Part shown: positions 35,531 through 46,100 of the stretch, piece after piece
Position numbering within the stretch: the stretch's first letter is position 1
How the letters are laid out: each line of letters starts with the position of its first letter
Assembly: GCA_037176885.1 (NCBI GenBank)
Contig: JAWWNJ010000022.1
Coordinates: 1,054,001 to 1,118,000, forward strand
Direction of reading: 5' to 3'
Source: Favolaschia claudopus
Lineage: Eukaryota; Basidiomycota; Agaricomycetes; Agaricales; Mycenaceae
Length of the DNA: 64,000 nucleotides
Made by a program: the position numbers and the translations under genes
Notes under the pieces: generated by a model
Database searches by the model: none
What the model was told of the DNA's origin: nothing
Seen by the model: only the letters and a program-made list of their open reading frames with translations

Positions 35531-36461
35531 TCATGTTGGGTGTCGCTGCTGCTGGCGCTGCTGTCGTATCAAAGCCCGCTCGTTTTTTCGAGCGACTCTG
35601 TCCGCTCTGATAGACTCTCTCAGTCGTTGCTCTTCGAGATGTAGCAGCTTCATCTTCTCGTAGTTCTCGCATAACTCCATGAGTCTGATCTTGTCGTTGG
35701 AAGCCTATCACGTCCCAAACATTATGATGGGTTTCTTTGAATATGAAGCTGTGCTTTACTCACCTCGAACTTCGAGTTCAGGTCAGAGAATTTCTCTGCG
35801 AACGAATGCAGCTTGTTGATCTCGCTCTGAAATTTCTCCACTCGTGGAGGCTTTCGTAGCAAGTGGTCGGAAAAGCGAATGTATTTTCTTATATTTCTGA
35901 AACAAACCGAGGTCAACGACTCAGTCTTTGCATGAGGAGCATTCTGTAGAGAACTCACTTGCAAATCGACACCTCTAACGCCTGTCGTTTCGTTCTCCAC
36001 GAGGATTCTTCCGGCGGTACGAACTTGGTGGGGATTACCATCGTGTACGGAATTGCTTTGAGAGACTCGTCTATGGCGGTACAAACGTAGCCATTCTTCG
36101 CTATATCAGGAGTGTTCAATTCAGCGGCTATGTGAATGAAAAACTAAAAACGAAGTTGGAAGTAACCGTGAAAGAACCAAGAACGATCGATACATACTTC
36201 AATGAGTCTACTCGTATAGCTCGTCGCATCGTTCACCAGGTCTTGGACTTCATCCGGATCATAAGCGTGGGCATAAACAGATTCGTGCGCGTCTGCGTCG
36301 CATTCATTTCCACCAGCTGCAGCGTCATTAAGAGGATCGTGAGGGGCATCGGTGGGTGTGTTTCGTCCAAAATTCAAGCCATCATCGAGGTCTCCGAGTG
36401 AGCTCAACTCGTCATTCGATCGTACAGAGGTGCGGGTTGCGGTGGTATCCAACCCGTTCAT
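35531..36461 (-). CDS. Hypothetical coiled-coil protein
   Basis: Start ATG at 36459-36461, stop at 35531-35533, about four exons. The acidic N-terminus (MNGLDTTATRTSVRSNDELS...) is followed by EVQDLVNDATSYTSRLIEV, then, across an intron, FFIHIAAELNTPDIAKNGYV and VIPTKFVPPEESSWRTKRQA. The C-terminal part is a basic coiled coil: NIRKYIRFSDHLLRKPP, KLHSFAEKFSDLNSKFEASN, then an Arg/Glu/Gln-rich helix ending RQQQRHPT. The exons join in phase and look protein-like, so a real gene is likely. The family is not recognised; the profile would suit a small structural or chromosome-associated protein, but that is inference. It lies in tandem with CWC15. Confidence 0.65.
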
Positions 36462-37664
36462 GAGCAGATTGAGCCTTGAAGGGCTTCACTGGTCAGTGGT
36501 CTGGCATGAGGTGGGCCACGACCCTTCGACACCAAAAAACCAACTTCGTTACGTAATTGATGGGAATCCGAACAAAGCCGATCTCTGCCGATCCTCTTTC
36601 TTTCTCTCCGCTGCAGAAACCATTGCAAAACATGTCGGCCTTCGTTCAAGGCACCATATAATATGTCTAGTGCTGATAGACATGGTAAGCTGCATCACAA
36701 TTAACTACCTACGGCACTGCCAATCTTCCACTTAATCAATTATATGGCAATTTTAGCTACAAGGCTAACTTTCGTCATGAAATCAAGCCCTTAAGTACCG
36801 CCTGATGAGAAATTGAGAGTGTACTCTGAAACTGTTTGTCCCGCCAGCAACCGATGTAACAACCGTAGGTAACAGACAAGCGCTCTGGCCGTCATTTTAG
36901 GCTCGATTAGGCGCCGTGTGCCAGAAAATTCTGCATGACTGCAATGAAAAAATACGAACGCATTCACTTGAATCCAAAGTCAAATTCTCCCTGTAGCAGA
37001 TGCTTTGCATTCCGAATTATTTCGCGCATGCCACGTCGAAACTGGGACCCACAACTTGGCGTGTGGCGTACCAGGCCCCCGGTCACTGAAATATCGGTCT
37101 GTAACAATTATAGAGTAAGACAACGTCCAATTTGAGAGGTCTATTTCGCGAACCAGCCATCTGACGGAGGTTTTGACTAGATAGGGCGATGCAGCTCCTC
37201 TAAACTAAGCGTTTGCGCGCCTTTTCAGAAAAAAATCGTGGTTTTTGAAGCCGCCAGAGCGCCATCAGTGCCGAAAAATAGAGTAAATCAGGCCAAAATT
37301 CGGGTTTTCAATGTTACAGACCTATATGTCAGTGACCGGGGGCCTGGCGTACCTTATCCTAATTTGGAAACGTCCTTTTCCTTTCTTCCCCCGCCGAGAA
37401 CAAACGACGCGATGATACAAGGTCTCTCTGGTTCCAGTTAGGCTACAGTCTCGTGGTCGTAACCAGGAGGGGCGGCCGCCGGGTCTTCTTGTGTTGGCCT
37501 TTGTTCCCCCGGCTGTTCGTTTAAACTTGACAACTGAGGGTCCAAGTTTGCCTGTCGATCGTTTTTTTTATTGTTTTCGCACAAAGGAGTGCTGCTTTCT
37601 CTTTCGGGGTTCCATCTGGCCTATTTCAACGGCGCTGTCTGTCTTCTGGACTTGTTGATCTAGA
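36462..37664. other. Divergent intergenic region containing a MITE
   Basis: 1.2 kb between the minus-strand coiled-coil gene and the plus-strand repeat-containing gene. No gene recognised. It holds the inverted-repeat element described separately at 37072-37346 and must include both promoters. Confidence 0.6.
37066..37352. mobile_element. MITE: 275-bp non-autonomous DNA transposon with 35-bp TIRs and GCGTAC target-site duplication
   Basis: The element runs from 37072 to 37346. Its two ends are inverted copies of each other over 35 bp with two mismatches; both start with the same 18 bases, CAGGCCCCCGGTCACTGA, then continue with ATAT and GGTCTGTAACA. Immediately outside, the hexamer GCGTAC occurs as a direct repeat (37066-37071 and 37347-37352), as left by a staggered insertion. 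There is no open frame of note inside, so movement would depend on a transposase encoded elsewhere. The superfamily is not certain: the hexamer duplication and the CAGG terminus do not clearly fit one of the common classes. Confidence 0.85.
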
Positions 37665-39143
37665 ATGTCCCTTCCTCTGCCCTTGGACGACTTCTACCAT
37701 GCAAACGACTCTGCCTCGACCTCCGCCACCCTAGCACACATCCATCAACCCCAGCCGGTTCGCCCTATTGGCTCTGTGGTCTGGGGGCAGCGTCCGCGCA
37801 CCCTCGCCTCCAGACTTCAGCAGCAACTTGGTGTAGTACAGAGTCCAGCCGCGTTCCGCGGCAAAGACAACTTTCCCGGCCCAGAGAACTCGTTAGGATT
37901 GTTCTCCACCGATCCAAAGTACTACTCCGTAGCAGACTCCTCTATGTGGCATCCTGCACTTCCTCCCACCCCACATGCTCTTCGGCAGATCCAAGACCTC
38001 GAAAGAGAGGGTGGATGGTCCTTTGACGCCACCGGCCAAACCCATTATGCCCCCCATGGTAGAATTATGACAGTCGACCCGGTCGAAGAAAATGCCATCA
38101 TCCCCATCGATGAATCCCTCACATATCTTGACGAGCCGCTCCCCCCTCAGACAACCCCGCCCCCTCGTCCAAAGCAGCGGACCATCAACCTCATCCCCTC
38201 TCCGATCCTCGACCGCCTTCCTTTGGGCGAACAGACCAACGTCCAAGCCAACGAAGCATCTTTCACACATCCCAATGAGCCACCCCCTCTTCCGAAACAG
38301 CGGACTATCGACCTCCTCCCCCTCGACCACCTTCCTCTGGGCGAAGACACTAACAACATCCAAGCCAACGGAAACATCACGACCCACACGACGTGCCATT
38401 CACCTCCCACGACCTCCCCACGACAAGACAATATAGAAAAAGTGTTAGCGTCAATCATGACTGCATTACTGGACGTTGTATCTCTCCATGCCGTCAGTCT
38501 TTTCTTATTCCACGTTTCACGCCCCGATCCTGACAACACTATCAGAAATTTGGCGCCCTCCCGAAACCTGACGATGCCGATCGCGATCTCTGCGATAGAG
38601 TTCGCAACGCGCTTTGTGCAGTCCAAGAATCACTCCACCGACACCAAACTTTACCGGTTGAGCAATCGCGTATGCGCAGCGCGTCGTATCGTCACAAGTA
38701 CGACCGACGGATAAACTCGCTTCACCGGTAGGTTCATTCTCTCTATGTCGTCCATCCATCCATGACCCTTGCAGGACGCTACACCGACTGCACTCCCTCT
38801 CCTCCATGTCCCCTCGTGTAAATCAGATCACGCGGCTCCGCAAGCTTCTCGAGTCGCACGACACAAAGCTGTCGGATCTGGCTAGGAAATTCAACGTGCG
38901 TCTACTTTTAGCTTTCTCTCGTATTCACTCTGGTGTCTCACTTCGCGATTCAAGGGCATGTTTGACCGCCTCCGCGAACGATACCTACACGCGCGTCTCA
39001 CCACCTTGTATGCCGATTTCCAACGTCGTGTTACCGCAATAAAGGAGGAGAGAAGAAATACACGACAAGCCCGATCTGGGCACTATGACTATGCTTTCCA
39101 CCGATCACGACACTTGTCCTTGATTCCGGTGGAAGTGTTATGA
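37665..39143 (+). CDS. Hypothetical protein, 439 residues, with an internal duplicated Pro-rich unit
   Basis: Four exons join with consistent phase: 37665-38492, 38546-38727, 38775-38895 and 38955-39143. The N-terminal two thirds are Pro/Ser/Thr-rich and probably disordered. They contain two copies of a unit of about 35 residues: PPPRPKQRTINLIPSPILDR with LPLGEQTNVQAN, then PPPLPKQRTIDLLPLDH with LPLGEDTNNIQAN. The C-terminal third is helical and charged (DRDLCDRVRNALCAVQESLH, ITRLRKLLESHDTKLSDLAR, MFDRLRERYLHARLTTLYAD), probably a coiled coil. No known family. ATG context is fair (tctagaATGtcc). The clean phase of three introns argues for a real, intact gene. Confidence 0.7.
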
Positions 39144-39752
39144 TTCGGCGACGCGCTTTACCAACACGGATGCTTCCCAATTGTACCTTACTCTGACTCA
39201 CGTTTTTCTTGCGGGATTCTATGTTTAATACATGTCTAATAAATGGGTTCAACTGGATATCACTGAACGATTCGGTCTGGATCTATGAGTACTAGTATGA
39301 CCGTGCTCGTCTCAAATGTGACTTCTTGCGTCGTCGGTCAAACTCGAGACCGACGCTTTCGACAGAACGCGTCATCAAGAAGACCGTCCATCTTCCTCCG
39401 ACATGTCGAACTCACAATGACGGGCGACTCGAGCAGAATCAAAGTTGAACAACAATACACGAAGCCCGCCAACGCTATTAAATATAGGCACCATAAATTA
39501 TATTTACTAGGAGTTCATATGATATGTACGATAATGCCCGTTTCCGAGGGCGCAACGGTGAGAATCGTGCCTGCAGTAAAAATCATCTCTGCCCTCGGAC
39601 GACTGCCCAGCATTGGGTATGAATGGGTAAGATATACAATGACATTAGATGCTCTCCGTCCACTGCCTGCCTCCCTGTCAATTGAGTCGCATTAGACAGT
39701 GAACGAAGTAAAAGAGCCGCTAGACGTACCGATATAATCCATCCTCTGTGCC
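39144..39752. other. Convergent 3' region
   Basis: 610 bp between two opposing stop codons. The open frame at 39285-39695 has no recognisable domain and no gene is supported. Confidence 0.45.
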
Positions 39753-41563
39753 CTAAAACAGACAGACAAAATTGCTGGGGAAAACATGTCTGCCTTCCTC
39801 CCTCCGTGCCTCGTCCAGCAGCTCCCCACTCCACCACCCGTCGTCTGGCGTCGCGGTAACCGCAATCACATCCCCCGCTTGGAAGTCGAATTCCTCCCCT
39901 ATCGTCGCCGTGTAGTCGTACAAAGCTTTCACTATGAATGATCGCCTTCGTCAGCAAACCGAATGTGCACCGGACATCCAGTCGAGTGAACGCACCATAA
40001 AATAAGATCCGTCCCCCCTCATCTGGAGGCGGCGTCGGCGCCCGGTTATTGTTACCTGGCATGTCTGGATGCGAAGTTGGCTGCGGCGGAAGTGGTACTG
40101 AATCTCGTGGTCTTTGTCGTTGCACGGGAGGTTCTGGCTCAGATTGCCACGCGGCTGGCGGCGGCGTCTGCTGCGCTGTCCGCGATACTCCGTTGCCGTT
40201 GACCGTGGGATGCGTTCCGTTGGGCTGAGGCCGCCCAGGGTCCACCACGCTGTTATCAACATACTCACCCCGCGTGCTAGCAGAATCGGACTGGGATCGG
40301 GAGTCCAGTCGGTCGGTGCTGCGTGTCGGTTGGGACTGGGGTTGTGGCTCGGGTGGCTGCGTGGGCACGACAGGATCTTGCTCCGGGTATGCCGGGGCGG
40401 GTCGGGCGGAAGCACGAATGAATTCCGCAGGGCGCGAACCCGGCGTCTGTTTGGAAGGCGATTCGGACTGCTGGCCGTTGTATGGCACAAAGACCGGCGG
40501 TTCGGGAATTGAGTTCCCAGTGCCATATTCCTGCACAAAGTTTTCGACATCCTTGTCTGGCTCTAACTGATCCAGCACCGTACGGATGCGCTCACACGAC
40601 TGAGGAGGGTGAGTGAGCGCAAATAAAATGGGTCCGAACGGGAACGGCGCACCTGATCGTCGGAGACACATAACGTGGAGACGTGATTGGCGTACATCCA
40701 AATGATATCCTTCATAAAGTCCAATCGGTCCTCCTCAAGATCCTGGCAGGTATCACAAAACTCTTTCCAGTCTTTCTCCCACCCTGGGATCATATCGAGA
40801 ACCGTTTTCGTGAAACTAGCAAAGTCCTTCTCGTTTGCCTGTACAGTTTGTTGGGCTCTCCGTAATTTGAGCTGAAGGCGCTCGACGTCTTTTCCAGGAT
40901 TGACCGCAATTTGTTGCGTGTAGGAAGCGATCCGAAGACAATCGCTTTCGTATTTTTCACGAGCTTTGAGAACATACGACTCTTGGGTCTGCTTGGTTTT
41001 GAATCTCTTTTCCAATGGAGTCTGCGAATTCTTCCGATGGGCTATTTGCTTGTTGAGAAGAACCGTCGTTTGAGCCTCAAGGTCGGTCCGAATCTGCTCG
41101 GCAAGTTGCAAATGTGTAGAACCTTGTTTCTCGGTCTCTAACCGTAAAGTATCGAACGAATTGCGTAGCTCGCTGACATATGAAGCACATCAGACGTTTG
41201 CCACAGAAGAAGCATAAGACGCACCCAATCTCGTCCTTCCCTAGTGTCACTTTGGCAAGGTTAAGCAAACGATTCGCATACTCTTCCTCGATCACGGCTC
41301 TAGATAACGTATTACATTCTGCGAGACATTTTTCGAGGATACCCATCGACTCACCTCTCCTTCCAAAAATTCCGAAGCTCATCAGTCGTGCGGGTGGCCC
41401 CACGCATACGGGCGAATAAAATATTGACTCCTGCGTCTCCCAGGCCCCAGAACGAGTTACAAAAATCTCGGGATGTGCTGCCATTGTAGATATCAACTCC
41501 GGGGTCTTTCGCAATGGCATAGCGGGACAAGGAGGTCGTCGAGGGCTGGCGACGGACGGCCAT
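39753..41563 (-). CDS. F-BAR and SH3 domain protein (Cdc15/Imp2/Hof1 type)
   Basis: Membrane-bending scaffold of the cytokinetic ring or actin patches. Start ATG at 41561-41563, stop at 39753-39755. The F-BAR domain starts with RDFCNSFWGLGDAGVNILFA and RGATRTTDELRNFWKERASI, then EEEYANRLLNLAKVTLG, QIRTDLEAQTTVLLNKQIAH, KAREKYESDCLRIASYTQQI, and ends near MKDIIWMYANHVSTLC. A Pro/Ser/Gln-rich linker of about 200 residues follows. The last exon is a full SH3 domain: VKALYDYTATIGEEFDFQAG, DGWWSGELLDE and HVFPSNFVCLF, with the ALYDY, WW and P-SN-V residues that bind Pro-rich ligands. Domain order and linker match Cdc15/Imp2; which paralogue is meant cannot be told. Confidence 0.92.
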
Positions 41564-42108
41564 GCGGTTGGGGATGGTGGTAGATGGAAAGTATGGGATG
41601 ACAAGTGATCATCTTGTTACACGAACATTCCCGCGCTCCGGACCGCATCGCCGCCGGCGACGCTACTATTGCCCATCAATATCGTCGGTGTCTCGCTGAA
41701 TGTTGCCCAACTGTTTCAAGACAAGAATCGCGGAGACAACACAAACCGACCCAGATTTTTTCTGTTCCAATTTTTCGCATCTTCTTAGACTGCAGGTAGT
41801 TATAAGGGAAATAGCAGAATTGTCACCAAAGAACGCTCCGACAAAACAACACGTTGGATACGATTGTACATATTCTTAAGCTTGCTTCACGCCAGATCCC
41901 TTGAAACTCTGGAGCAACGCTGTACAGTGCCAGCAAGGTCCTCAGTCTAGTTTGCAGCAGCAGCTGCAGGTCCAACGGAGATAACCGAATTTCACATTAT
42001 CGGCCCACATTACGCTTATCAGATAATCAATCACCCTTCACGCAAGAGTTTAAAAACCTCTCCGCAAAATCGCACACCCTCTCCCCGACGCCCCAATCTT
42101 CACAAAAA
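41564..42108. promoter_or_regulatory. Divergent promoter of F-BAR gene and MFS transporter A
   Basis: 545 bp between divergent start codons. No gene. By eye it shows no resemblance to the upstream region of the paralogous MFS gene near 58 kb, so the duplicated transporters probably have different promoters. Confidence 0.5.
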
Positions 42109-43709
42109 ATGGCCGCACCTGCCATAGAGTCCGTTCCGCGGGACACCGAAATGACCCCCATCCCACCTCCTCCTGCTGCAAAACCGGATGAGGACCCGTT
42201 CCTCGTCACTTTCATCCATCCTATCGACCCGTCCAACCCCAAAGACTGGTCGCGCTCGAAGAAGCTCATCGTCACAGACGTTCTGTCCGCCACTGGATTC
42301 TGCCGCATCATGGTCAGCACGATCATAGCTCCAGCACTCCCTACCATCAAGAACGAGCTGCATATGAACAGCACGGAGGCTGCCATGGCGCTGTCCATCT
42401 ACCTGCTTGCGACCGCTTTTGGCCCCCTGTTCATTGGCCCACTGTCTGAGATTTATGGTCGCAAGAACATCCTCCATGCGTGCAATGCTTGGTTCCTCTT
42501 GTGGAACTTGTTATGCGGGTTCGCAAAGACCAAAGAATTGTTGATCGCGGCGCGCTTCTTAGCGGGCTTTGGCGCGAGCTCGATTTATGCTCTTGCCGGA
42601 GGAGTATTGGGAGACGTAAGTTTCTGCGTGAACATGAGTCGTAGATCTTGACAGCAAGATCATTAGGTTTGGCGAACCGAGGAGCGAGGTAAATCCTTGC
42701 GTCTATATCTGGTCATACAACTATTTGGCGCTGCAGTCGGTATGCAAAATTACCTACCGTGACGCATCCACGTTGACGAGATTTCTTGCTTCCAACAGGT
42801 CCAATTATAGGAGGTATCATGAGCGCTCGCACCACCTGGCGATGGATGTTTTGGTCCACCTCCATTTTTCAGGCTGTCATGCTCGTCATCGAGATAGGAA
42901 CATTCCCTGAAACCTACGCACCAATAATTCTCCGCAAGCGCGCTGAACGTCTGCGGCGGTCGACAGGCGATCCCCAGTATCGTACTCCATACGAACGGCC
43001 GCAGGACCGCAAATCCGTCGCCAACGTCCTGACTCGCGCACTCACCCGCCCCCTCCGCCTCCTCACATTCCATCCCATCATCCAAGTCACCGCGCTCATC
43101 CAAGCCTGGAGCTACGGCATGCTCTACATTGTCCTCTCCTCCTTCGCTACCCTATGGACCGACCAGTACAAGCAACCCACAGAGCTCAGCGGACTGCACT
43201 ATATCGCATGTGCGGCGGGCGAAGTAGCCGGGTCCCAAGTCGGCGGACCGCTCATGGACATGATGTACCGCCGCATGCGCGAACGCGCGCCAGACGGCAT
43301 TCCTCGTCCCGAATCGCGTATCCTACTGACCTTCCCCGGCTCGTTGCTCGTCGGCCTCGGACTCCTGGTATACGGCTGGGCGGCGCAGTATCACGTCCAC
43401 TGGGCCGTAGTCGACGGCGCCGCATTTGTATACATGTTTGGAGGGCAGATAGCGGGGATGCCAATTCAGGCGTACGTGATGGACGTGTTCTCGGAGCACA
43501 CCAGTAGCGCGTTGGCGGCAAGCCAGTTCCTTCGCAGCCTTACAGCATTTCTGTTTCCGCTTTTTGCGCCGGCGATGTATAAGGCGATGGGGTATGGCTG
43601 GGGCAATACCATGCTCGCACTGTGCGGATTGTTCTTTGGCTTGCCGGCACCAGGTATCATATGGATGTTTGGAGAAAGATTGAGGAGAAGAGCTACGGAG
43701 AGCTATTGA
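42109..43709 (+). CDS. MFS transporter, DHA1 drug/polyamine antiporter type (copy A)
   Basis: Proton-driven multidrug or polyamine exporter of the plasma membrane, about 12 membrane helices. ATG at 42109, stop at 43707-43709, two introns (after GGVLGD and after AAVG). The N-terminal tail ends in IHPIDPSNPKDWSRSKK, the usual entry of fungal DHA1 proteins. Landmarks: APALPTIKNELHM, the loop 2-3 motif GPLSEIYGRKNIL, FLAGFGASSIYALAGGVLGD (helix 4), GPIIGGIMSARTTWRWMFW (motif C region and helix 5-6 loop), TELSGLHYIACAAGEV, and EHTSSALAASQFLRSLTAFL. The C-terminus FGERLRRRATESY is typical. It is nearly identical in sequence and intron positions to the minus-strand gene at 56.4-58.0 kb. Substrate is inferred only at family level. 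Confidence 0.93.
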
Positions 43710-43757
43710 AGGATCCACAATAGAGCATATCTCGGGAAGACAAGGCCTTGAGCTTTG

Positions 43758-44299
43758 TTACGACGGTGCTTTCGACTCGGAGACCATCACTGGCGCAAAT
43801 TCCTGTGTTTCTGGTGCAATCCCAAGTGCCATTGACAGCTTTTGTAAAGTAGAAGTGCTTTCAGAAAGCCGAGATTCAGCAATGGAACGCAGCTGTTCCA
43901 AAGATTCGTTGGACCTTGAGTATATGGCACTGTTCATAACGGCGGCCGCATCAAGCAGAGAATGAGTGAACAGAGGTCGACCGTCGACGCGAAGGATCGG
44001 CAGATACAGCCGATGAATATATCGATGAATTGCTATTTGAGGGGATCGGAGTAAAACCGCCACAATGGCCAAGCGACGGAGGCGAGTGAAGAGTTCTGGT
44101 TTGGTTCTGGTTGAGTTCGGGTCGACTTACGAGAGTTCTCACGGTCAATTTCTGACTTTTCTTTTTGCCGGCGATTCCGAAAGAAAAAGTAGTTGACGAA
44201 AGCGAGTAGTAATATTGGAATAGCAGTAATAGTAGCACAGCAATCAAGAACATTCACTACATATGTGCACGTCCAATTTCGTCGACAAAACGTTCTCAT
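43758..44299 (-). CDS. Small hypothetical membrane protein, 147 residues
   Basis: Two exons, 44299-44131 and 44032-43758, join in phase. The first encodes a Cys-rich start (MRTFCRRNWTCTYVVNVLD) and one strong hydrophobic helix (AIPILLLAFVNYFFF) followed by the basic stop-transfer RNRRQKEK. The second encodes a cytosolic-looking helical tail (SLEQLRSIAESRLSESTSTL). The ATG lies 17 nt after the stop codon of the next upstream gene on the same strand, which is unusually tight for a fungus. It may be a separate small gene, part of a dicistronic transcript, or a chance frame; clean splice phase is the main support. No family recognised. Confidence 0.4.
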
Positions 44300-44316
44300 G
44301 AGGCGCGGGATAAGAT

Positions 44317-45959
44317 TCACAGTTCACTGGCCTCCGTCCAAGCCACCTTTTCAATATCTTCAATGCCAAAAGAAAGATTGAACCACTCGGATCCAGCTCC
44401 GACCGTTAGCTTGGACCCCGGTGAGCCACGTATTGTAGTCGAAAATGTTTTACTCAAATTCAGCGAGCGCAACTTCTTCTTCGGTTTCCCCTTAGGTCGT
44501 TCCACATTCTCGACCACGCTGAGGAGAAGACGCTCTTCGATGTGCGGGTACCGCAGGGTACTCTGCGCTGCCACTTTGAAGACTGGTACGGCCGCACATA
44601 GATTTTGTAGATCAGCCGGAGTAAGGAGCTTGGCAATGAGTTCCAGGATGTCGAGAGGCACATCGTGAAGGAAGTGATTCGGCTGGATGGAGGACGGCGC
44701 ATTGGTGAGTGGACTGTTTTCGAGACAATGATAGGCTAGGGTGGCAACGACTGTGATCCCGGGGGTGGAACGCGAAACAGCGTGGAACGAAGGGAGGAAC
44801 TGAAGAGGCGCTGTCGTCTTGAACCCGTTGTTCACGTCGACGCGGACAATGACACAGTGAAAAAAAGAGAACAGAATCCCGTATGTTACAATGCTGTGTT
44901 TCCGATTCACTGTCATTTCTTCGACCAATTCGAAAACACTCTTTTTCATGTTGCGTTCGTCATCGAGGTGCGTCGTGATGCGCAAGCATATATCTGGAGA
45001 CAGCCAAGAAAATGTTGAAGGATCAGCGGAAGGCCCGATTGGTTTGAGAGTTTTTGAGAATAGCATATGCCCAACTGTAACCTGAATCATGCCAACACCA
45101 ATGGCGAAAAGGGTTTGTGGTATATCCGCACGATCAGCGATGGTCTCCAGAACTCGAACACCATGCCCGACTTCCGAAGTTTGCATCATCCTTGCGATGA
45201 GCACCTCATAAAGAGCAGTTCGGACGGCGAAACAGCTGCTGGGGCTTGTCGCTGATGTACCGAACAGGCCAGAAACAGAGGAACGGAATTCTCCGTCTGG
45301 GTACCGAGTCGTGTAGTGGTCGATGACAGTATCATCGACAATGGGAGGTGCGACTGTCCAGTTATACCTGTACTCTTGAGGAGTGATGTTGTGGTAACTT
45401 CGGTGACCATACGAATCGAAATCGATCCAATCAACGAACAACTCGGACGACGGAGGCATATTTTTCAAAGAAAAGAGAGGGGAGCAATCGACTGGGAAAT
45501 CATTCGAAAATCAGCACAGCGAATCCGAGAATCAAGTCATGATGACTAGCACACCTAGAAACACTTCGTGGTCCAAATCGATTTCGTAGACCCATTCTAT
45601 CATGATATCGTTTGTCGGCTGTACCTTTGTGATGAAGTAGCCAGCATCATAGTTGGCTTTGTCCTCTTCGAATACTTCCACATCTTTGTCCAGCGATTGA
45701 CGAAGACGGTCCAGCCAAGCTCGATATTCGTCGGCGTCACGGGGCACTCCTGCGGCCACTTGAACGCCAAGACCTGTGGAAGTAATGAGCCACAAGGCAG
45801 CGCCATTCAGCCCGACGAACCGTTAGGATAGCTATCGTAGTGATTGTAGTGGACGTGAAAGTACCCTTTGTATCGATACACTCTGCACAGAAAAGGTGTA
45901 ATGAGACCATAGGAATGACGAGATCAACGGCTGGAAAACCTGTATCCACGAGTACCCAT
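44317..45959 (-). CDS. MGTRGY-type basidiomycete protein with F-box-like C-terminal segment
   Basis: The first exon is only 20 nt (45959-45940) and encodes MGTRGY plus part of a codon. It splices to VYRYKGYFHVHYNHYDSYPN, then GLGVQVAAGVPRDADEYRAW, then WVYEIDLDHEVFLVDCSPLF and NMPPSSELFVDWIDFDSYGH. I recognise this N-terminal pattern from Agaricomycete hypothetical proteins; no function is known to me. The long last exon ends at the stop 44317-44319 and contains FLHDVPLDILELIAKLLTPA, which resembles the first helices of an F-box, so the protein could be a substrate adaptor for ubiquitin ligation. That is inference from one weak motif. Start choice rests on the family's MGTRGY beginning and on phase-correct joins across three introns. 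Confidence 0.75.
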
Positions 45960-46100
45960 GCTAGTCCCTTCGAATCCGACGAGGTGGGAGGAGAAAGGGG
46001 TTCAAGTCCCGTGACCGCGGACGTTATGGTGTATGGCTTACGTACAACATGGAGAGAGAAAAGAGAAAAAATTGGTAAGTACATTGGGGGTATTGTACAC

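Noticed and set aside
46000..46020. B-box-like GGTTCAAGTCC
   Set aside because: No matching acceptor stem upstream and no A box at the right distance; chance match in the ELP1 downstream spacer.
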